Below are positions 61,801 through 64,000 of a stretch of 64,000 nt of DNA, one piece after another; the first letter of the stretch is position 1; every line of letters begins with the position of its first letter. The notes beneath the pieces are model-generated. The model did no database searches. It was not told the origin of the DNA and worked only from the letters and a program-made list of their open reading frames with translations. Origin of the DNA: Manduca sexta (Eukaryota > Arthropoda > Insecta > Lepidoptera > Sphingidae); contig NC_051141.1 of assembly GCF_014839805.1 (NCBI RefSeq), positions 11,044,777 through 11,108,776 on the forward strand. The letters are read 5' to 3'. The position numbers and the translations under genes were made by a program.

Positions 61801-63597
61801 GTGTTTTCACAGTCCTACCTTATAAAACGGCATATAACTAGGTAAAAAACATAATAACAAAGAAATTGTGTAACTTGCAAAAAGTTTATGATAACTATTG
61901 ATATAAAAAAAAATTATGAATTTTGTTTCATTTAAAACATGTTAATAGGATTAAAAATTATTTTGATGAGTTATTTCTCTACGTAAAAGATAGGCAAAAC
62001 AAATACATTATAGATTTTTTTCATCTGTGTTATAAAACAGTTATATACCTGTAAAATAACCAAGAAGCCTTTATCATTTATTTTGCACAGATATCTAAGA
62101 ACTATGTAAAGCTTAATTGTGACGTTTCCTACGTGATGCAAGTAATTTTACATCATTTCGAACTCCTCGTGGAGCACATGTAAGTTAAAACATTTGTATA
62201 AAAACCTTCGAGGTAGCAGTGAAAAAATGTACGCGTGAGACGGCTTCGTCGGCGGCGCTGTCGGGCGAAGTCTGCGTGCCGGTTTGCGCAAGGCGACTGC
62301 CGGTCTTGTTTTCAGCCACATCGATTGTCGTTTCTACTTGGCCTTCTTCAGCTACTTCCTGTGACTCCGGTACAATCTCCGTCTACCGGACAAACAACAA
62401 TGTAAGACGCTTTTTGTACAATAATGTCATATGCACGAGACTATCCTCTCTAACTTAATTCTTAAGACTGATTCGCTGATAACTGTAAGGCAGGAGCAAA
62501 AATCCATTATAAAATTACAAAAACACGTAAATGCGTCGATTGGATGTTCACAAAATCTATTGTGAATTCAAATAAATTAAGAATCTAATAACACGCGATT
62601 CCGAGCATGGTACAGCACCGTACAAATGCTATCTATAGCAACATATTGTTGCTCTTTATTTATGTATTTATTTATTATTTTAAACTCTAGTTAACTATAG
62701 TATAAAATTCACTGGTTTGATAGATCTGCTAATATAACGAAACTCATGCATCTCTGTTAATTTATTAGAAACTAACAGTGGCGAAGGGTGAAAATTTTCA
62801 AAAGGTAACCCGAGGAAATATATTTTATTCTACAATTATCATGTAATACGCTGTTCACAATAAATGAAAATCAGTAAAATATCATAATACATAATAATTT
62901 CCTTCTAACATAAACATTATGTCTAAACTCTAAATTTAACAATCACATATTTTGAACATAGGTACTTATCTAAAAGAGCCCAACAAAAATTAATAACCCA
63001 CACTATACACAAACACTAATTATACATTCTAAATTATTAAAAAATTTCGCGCCAATGGCCCAAAATTAAGCCGCAAATTCTCGGGTTACCCTGAAGTACA
63101 CATACACGCACGCACACATGTATTTTTACGTCACTTCCAAAAAATTAGACAAAGACACCGCGCTGCGAGTGAAAGAGACAACAATATCGTGAGGAAAGCT
63201 ATCCGCGGCCGGGTTCACTTCGAACACTATAAGGCGCGAGCACTGCGCGCGAGTTACGATTTTACAAATTGATTATAATATGAACTATGTACCGTAATCG
63301 ATGAAGTATTGATTTAATGGAATAAGTATAAGATGACTTGTTTCAATATACTATTATTATTCCAGTTATATAATTATGTCTTTCATTTATTATTTTAATT
63401 AATTTACAAAAGGTAACCCGGTAGGAATCGGCTTGTATGGACGCTTCGCCACTGGAAACTAAATAGATAGGTAGTAACTGGACAAACGTTGTCTCACCTC
63501 GAGTATAGTGTTGACGTCTCTATAATTGTCACTACAACGTTGTTTGCTCGCTGACCACCATTCTTCACTATTGCCGTTGCTGCGTCGTTGTATCCTT
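49748..63597 (-). CDS. hiw: highwire / MYCBP2 (PHR-family E3 ubiquitin ligase), internal part of gene, 18 exons visible
   Basis: Gene-level entry; exons follow separately. The family is a giant RING ubiquitin ligase of neurons that restrains synapse growth and controls axon degeneration by limiting the DLK/Wallenda MAP kinase kinase kinase and NMNAT. In order the visible product has: a disordered linker; the block ECLRAIFAALLWHEG-GIVHDAIACAAFLKFHP; a decapeptide-repeat region; LPPAMRALVALWDAL; a zinc finger RCELC...HMRHSH; WYLYCEKC; ALNWLLRSATQ; FHAFLG...RCWALHY; the DOC domain with SLTDGSTETFWESGDEDRNK; then RVRQVRVL and LRVFRLLTSQ-VFGKL. These match the MYCBP2 order from recalled family sequence. 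Phases agree at most junctions. N-terminal RCC1 and PHR domains lie beyond 64000. C-terminal RING sequence is not in the window. One exon has a frameshift and one exon is missing. Confidence 0.95.
50046..50313 (+). mobile_element. tRNA-derived SINE, family A
   Basis: Starts gcctcggtggcgtagttg (box A-like) and has the box B ggttcgaatcc. A fixed body follows (cagcccggagtctggaattt ... cccttcggggataaa) and a gtat repeat tail. Two other copies lie at 30232 and 40734. It sits in a highwire intron, antisense to the gene, ending 20 bp past a 5' splice site. Confidence 0.9.
50334..50521 (-). CDS. hiw: highwire exon, LRGPE...RVRQVRVL and LRVFRLLTSQ
   Basis: The exon is 188 nt with acceptor atctatag and donor gtgctt. 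Two leading bases complete Arg, then it reads VASASLRVRCELRGPEAAVR, VRQVRVLSAPAPLAS and ends EADTLRVFRLLTSQ in phase 0. The match to ELKGPENTLRVRQVKVLG and EAETLRVFRLITSQ is very close. The next exon begins VFGKL, as in the family. Confidence 0.97.
50797..50912 (-). CDS. hiw: highwire exon, DOC domain second part, carrying a 1-base frameshift
   Basis: A strong acceptor (ttttgttctag) opens phase 0: NKTLLVSFLYSSGSSDMIHM then stop TAG at 50850-50852. One base later the frame RDIEVDPKTAAWIYYTLP runs on to the donor gtatgt. Both halves match the MYCBP2 DOC region (NKVTSMTFLTG ... QVDLDSRHIGWV). Ignoring one base near 50850-50856 makes the exon 115 nt and restores phase with both neighbours. Splicing around the site would need an intron under 40 bp. 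A sequencing or assembly indel is likeliest, but a true lesion is possible. Confidence 0.85.
51079..51309 (-). CDS. hiw: highwire exon, DOC (APC10-like) domain, first part
   Basis: The exon is 231 nt, 77 codons, phase 0 to 0, with acceptor ttgtag and donor gtaagt. It reads ESYVWSCQDVTGWCDISVSS, then RQGMAGSLTDGSTETFWESG, then DEDRNKAKWIQVSY and ends HIDNTRDTV. SLTDGSTETFWESGDED is the hallmark of the MYCBP2 DOC domain, and the WESGD core is shared with APC10. This domain is in the C-terminal half of the ligase. Confidence 0.97.
51586..51868 (+). repeat. interspersed repeat C
   Basis: Second copy of the repeat at 38914, in the same orientation. It lies in a highwire intron. Short open frames across it are repeat sequence. 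Confidence 0.7.
52650..52870 (+). mobile_element. 5' part of another Helitron-like family
   Basis: Starts TCTATATATATAAAAATGAA after an A and continues ctcgagaacggctgaacgga, a sequence widespread in moth genomes. The 3' end is not identified. It lies in the highwire intron where an exon is expected. Confidence 0.5.
53139..53606 (+). mobile_element. non-autonomous Helitron-like element, short copy
   Basis: The same TC start and CTAG end as the 27076 copy, again A/T-flanked, 468 bp. It lies in a highwire intron 21 bp beyond the donor at 53627 and is antisense to the gene. Confidence 0.75.
53628..53851 (-). CDS. hiw: highwire exon, FHAFLG...RCWALHY segment
   Basis: The exon is 224 nt with acceptor atcag and donor CACCG|gttagc (phase 2 out). 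It starts PVGNENARISTPTASSSA. Then come FHAFLGSVSALAPSLLAASA and AVRCWALHYSPHDRAFLHR, matching FHRLLQTISDLM...ALRCWSLKFKQSDHQFLHQ. A Helitron-like element ends 21 bp past the donor. The next family segment (SNVFHHINNILS-like) was not found. Confidence 0.92.
54062..54217 (-). CDS. hiw: highwire exon, ALNWLLRSATQ segment
   Basis: The exon is 156 nt, 52 codons, phase 0 to 0, with acceptor ttacag and donor gtcagt. It reads ALNWLLRSATQITCVHDVMW, then WFCAALDKYSRIAPPQ and ends NDLISFK. It corresponds to ALNWLLCNVTQ-TSLHDLLWHFVASL. An internal donor AAAGAG|gtaaac is possible and also in frame. Confidence 0.93.
54397..54632 (-). CDS. hiw: highwire exon, LLAQPSAAL and FSFVLSKRELQAY segment
   Basis: The exon is 236 nt with acceptor tgcgcag and donor gtaaca. 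It reads AGSSLLAQPSAALQRLV, then EALINNPVFSFVLSKRELQA, and ends RINAVRQYAFE in phase 0. It matches the LLRHPSPELSRLI ... WPVLAFVIQHHDLEGL ... YAMEA segment of the vertebrate protein. A second acceptor AG lies 6 bp further in and would remove two residues. Confidence 0.9.
54736..54889 (-). CDS. hiw: highwire exon, RVHRSVSMG segment
   Basis: The frame QTTYATEPSGSQWPRVHRSV, SMGQAGDRDLVNAAQPTLEP ... EEQDTLS is open from acceptor tgtag to donor GAGTG|gtatga (154 nt). Ending here leaves G, which joins GC of the next exon to give LSG-AGSSLLAQPSAAL in frame. A stronger-looking donor at 54680 (AAG|gtgagc) would keep 18 more codons. It would leave a 47-bp intron and put the next exon out of frame, so I prefer 54736. 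Confidence 0.8.
55063..55398 (+). mobile_element. tRNA-derived SINE, family B, full-length copy
   Basis: The head is gcggcgatagcttagttggg ... aggttcaaatcccaa (boxes A and B). The body has gtgaggaaacctg and gtctaccaatccgcactagg, then a (tat)n tail. It lies in the highwire intron between the exons at 55536 and 54889. Confidence 0.9.
55536..55733 (-). CDS. hiw: highwire exon, Pro-rich segment with PFQCLASLG
   Basis: The exon has acceptor ggtag. It completes Glu, then reads PLTSSPWHESASRSPPTPPG, SVWQPAPPFQCLASLGAAP, and later ARYHSLGRPPPPPVAPLA. The best donor is GCAA|gtgtta, ending in phase 1. That does not join in frame to the next recognised exon, so the 3' boundary is uncertain or a small exon is missing between them. 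Confidence 0.85.
55902..56096 (-). CDS. hiw: highwire exon, WYLYCEKC and ALFLLEL segment
   Basis: The exon is 195 nt with acceptor aaccag and donor gtaaat. It reads HQLWYLYCEKCRDKGLKAAS near its start and NALFLLELGPLNNS at its end. The CxxC after WYL, and the ALFLL block, occupy the same places in MYCBP2 (WYLVCDRC; ANALFLLSL). The phase is 2 bases in, 1 base out. Confidence 0.94.
56340..56987 (+). mobile_element. 5'-truncated jockey-like LINE tail
   Basis: Frames with stops and shifts read SHLEYCSQVWNPTYN, INRIEGIQRKFVRYS, CKKYHMLPLYERRRIADLYY and ITSGAVDCPELLSRI. This is the C-terminal end of a non-LTR reverse transcriptase. It ends in an A-rich tail (ataaataaaaaaaaaa) near 56985. It is a dead copy in the highwire intron, antisense to the gene. 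Confidence 0.85.
57290..57475 (-). CDS. hiw: highwire exon, CELC...HMRxxH zinc finger
   Basis: The exon has acceptor gtccag and is GC-rich. It reads VRCELCAGSSVSPPLAAHMR, then HSHAGCRG...RGYDRAGVY. The C-x2-C and H-x4-H ligands match the CELC...HMRQAHPGC zinc finger of MYCBP2. The donor is ambiguous. A GT site after GGCA (exon from 57290) and a GC site after CAAG (exon from 57293) are 3 bp apart, and both keep the frame, giving Q-G-I-H or Q-V-H at the join. Confidence 0.93.
58215..58860 (-). mobile_element. Helitron-like element with internal duplication
   Basis: On the minus strand it starts TCTATACTATTATAGAAAAC and ends GCGGGCAAAAGCTAG, flanked by A and T. About 110-120 bp is duplicated in tandem: tatagcctatagcactcc and tatagcctataagcactcc, each followed by gg(c)ctatccaaca and ttcctgagattag. 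It lies in the highwire intron between the exons at 59208 and 57475. Confidence 0.7.
59208..59320 (-). CDS. hiw: highwire exon, Lys/Arg-rich linker before zinc finger
   Basis: The exon is 113 nt with acceptor ttttag and donor gtataa. It completes Lys, then reads FRKDITERNENEDIRSTSGI, IRKKRDWKTSTYYKSPYS and one base. This is a charged linker, equivalent in place to the Lys-rich stretch before the CELC motif in vertebrates. Phases match on both sides. Confidence 0.87.
59589..59694 (-). CDS. hiw: highwire exon, LPPAMRALVALWDAL block
   Basis: The exon is 106 nt (2 bases + 34 codons + 2 bases) with acceptor gtccag and donor gtaagtg. With the leading Ser it reads TSSTVVNVLPPAMRALVALW and ends DQFASVTDK across the junction. 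It corresponds to the LPLTLQHLVAFWEDI segment of vertebrate MYCBP2. The phase fits both neighbours. Confidence 0.9.
60022..60960 (-). CDS. hiw: highwire giant repeat exon: about 27 decapeptide repeats
   Basis: This 939-nt exon has acceptor ctaacag and donor gtaatt and is open throughout. It begins GQYLRIHPSTLESLTRSGVE, then has about 30 non-repetitive residues. After that come about 27 imperfect 10-residue units of the form SxPAQSKPxT. In the middle they alternate as AQSKLDT and AHSKPQA types, making a 20-residue (60-bp) higher-order unit. Two adjacent units are 9 residues long, so indels have stayed in frame. The repeats replace the linker between the LLWHEG block and the LPP-RALVALW block. 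They are Ser/Thr/Pro/Gln-rich, so probably disordered. No function is known to me. Confidence 0.88.
61145..61190 (+). repeat. short repeat with gaattgataa...aagtcggttaaa
   Basis: Matches the copy at 1111. It lies in the highwire intron between exons 61218 and 60960. Confidence 0.5.
61218..61364 (-). CDS. hiw: highwire exon, GIVHDAIACAAFLKFHP block
   Basis: The exon is 147 nt with acceptor ctgcag and donor gtaaat. It completes Gly, then reads IVHDAIACAAFLKFHPQLPK, strongly conserved in MYCBP2/Highwire. It then turns into a His/Arg-rich linker and ends VEVSNA plus one base (G) that joins GA of the next exon. Together with the previous exon it gives LLWHEG-IVHDA without a phase break. Confidence 0.94.
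61449..61641 (-). CDS. hiw: highwire exon, start of conserved LLWHEG block
   Basis: The exon is 193 nt, phase 0 in and phase 1 out (64 codons plus G). It starts NEGLVSTKTAARERF, continues through a basic Pro-rich stretch (KRAASLPPARPPSAH), and ends with the conserved AECLRAIFAALLWHE. That end is one of the clearest family signatures, and its last codon is completed in the next exon. Acceptor tattttag, donor gtgaat. Confidence 0.92.
62206..62382 (-). CDS. hiw: highwire exon, acidic linker
   Basis: The exon is 177 nt, phase 0 to phase 0, 59 codons, starting TEIVPESQEVAEEGQ and ending RVHFFTATSK. The acceptor is gtag. The donor is AAG|gttttta, a weak 5' site (GT followed by a T run). It reads in frame from the exon above and into NEGLVSTK below. 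It contains GTQTSPDS, a Ser/Thr-rich linker motif. Confidence 0.82.
62776..63454. mobile_element. non-autonomous hAT element (MITE-like), 679 bp
   Basis: Perfect 11-bp terminal inverted repeats CAGTGGCGAAG...CTTCGCCACTG are flanked by the 8-bp target duplication GAAACTAA (62768-62775 and 63455-63462), which is diagnostic of hAT. It has no transposase frame. It fills most of the intron between highwire exons 62382 and 63498. Confidence 0.92.
63498..63597 (-). CDS. hiw: highwire exon (most upstream visible), hydrophilic linker
   Basis: This 100-nt exon has an acceptor tttcag and donor gtgag on the minus strand. The first base completes a codon from an upstream exon outside the window, then 33 codons read RIQRRSNGNSEEWWSASKQR... 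and end ...DVNTILE in phase 0. The next exon continues in frame. There is no recognisable domain; it belongs to the disordered linker before the LLWHEG block. A hAT element ends 35 bp past its donor. Confidence 0.8.
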
Positions 63598-64000
63598 CTG
63601 AAACAAACGTGGAACGTCTTTTATATGCGTGTTTGTTAATCTTAATACCAAGGATTGTGTACATAATGCAAAATGCCGTAATAGGTAATAGTAACGTCAG
63701 ATTTAAATATACTATTCCAACTTAATTTTCTTTCCGATCCCGAGAATAAACCAATCAATATAATTTTGTAAGGCGGTAAAATAATCAAAACACATCTAAA
63801 ATGTCGGGAATATGTATCATAGTTAAGATTGTATAAAATGTTATTTTATTATCAGCTAAGTCGTTTTTGAATGACCAGAGAAGGGGGAGGAGTGTTTGTG
63901 CTATTGGAAATGTCATTCGCCATACATAATACAACGGGACGCTGACAATTCACGTAGGTTTTCGGTCGGGCTGGCACATACAAGCTGTAGATGTTTATAT

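Overview
This window is insect nuclear DNA, almost certainly lepidopteran. It is AT-rich and intron-rich, with GT-AG splicing. It is full of element types common in moth and butterfly genomes: tRNA-derived SINEs, Helitron-like elements ending in CTAG, hAT and TTAA-type MITEs, and decayed RTE-like and jockey-like LINE tails. No bacterial, viral or CRISPR features are seen. Most open reading frames in the window are chance or transposon frames. Two multi-exon genes can be supported, both on the minus strand.

Gene 1 (15972-29802, minus) encodes a single-pass membrane protein. Its ectodomain is made of leucine-rich-repeat-like strands with a Cys-rich LRRCT-like cap, followed by a membrane segment and a cytoplasmic tail of about 300 residues. 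Four coding exons join in phase, with an intron of about 11 kb between the first and second. A TATA box and short upstream frames lie at 29830-30152, but the first coding exon or start codon is not settled. I do not recognise an ortholog name.

Gene 2 (49748-63597 visible, minus) is the highwire/MYCBP2 (PHR family) E3 ubiquitin ligase. Eighteen exons were traced by splice sites, reading phase and family resemblance. They run from a linker upstream of the conserved LLWHEGIVHDA block, through the CELC...HMR zinc finger and the WYL-CxxC segment, to the DOC (APC10-like) domain and the LRVFRLLTSQ-VFGKL block. The window ends the gene at a 500-N assembly gap (49248-49747). The expected C-terminal part, with the RING and tandem cysteine domains, was not found below the gap. 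A 1-base frameshift sits in the DOC region, one expected exon was not found, and one exon encodes about 27 decapeptide repeats.

Layout: 1-15971 intergenic with transposon remnants and the 3' flank of gene 1; 15972-30160 gene 1 and its promoter; 30160-49247 intergenic, with SINEs, an RTE-like LINE tail and a hAT element; 49248-49747 gap; 49748-63597 highwire exons separated by transposon-rich introns; 63598-64000 intron. Because the gap is a standard-size scaffold join, the adjacency of the two genes should not be trusted as true synteny.
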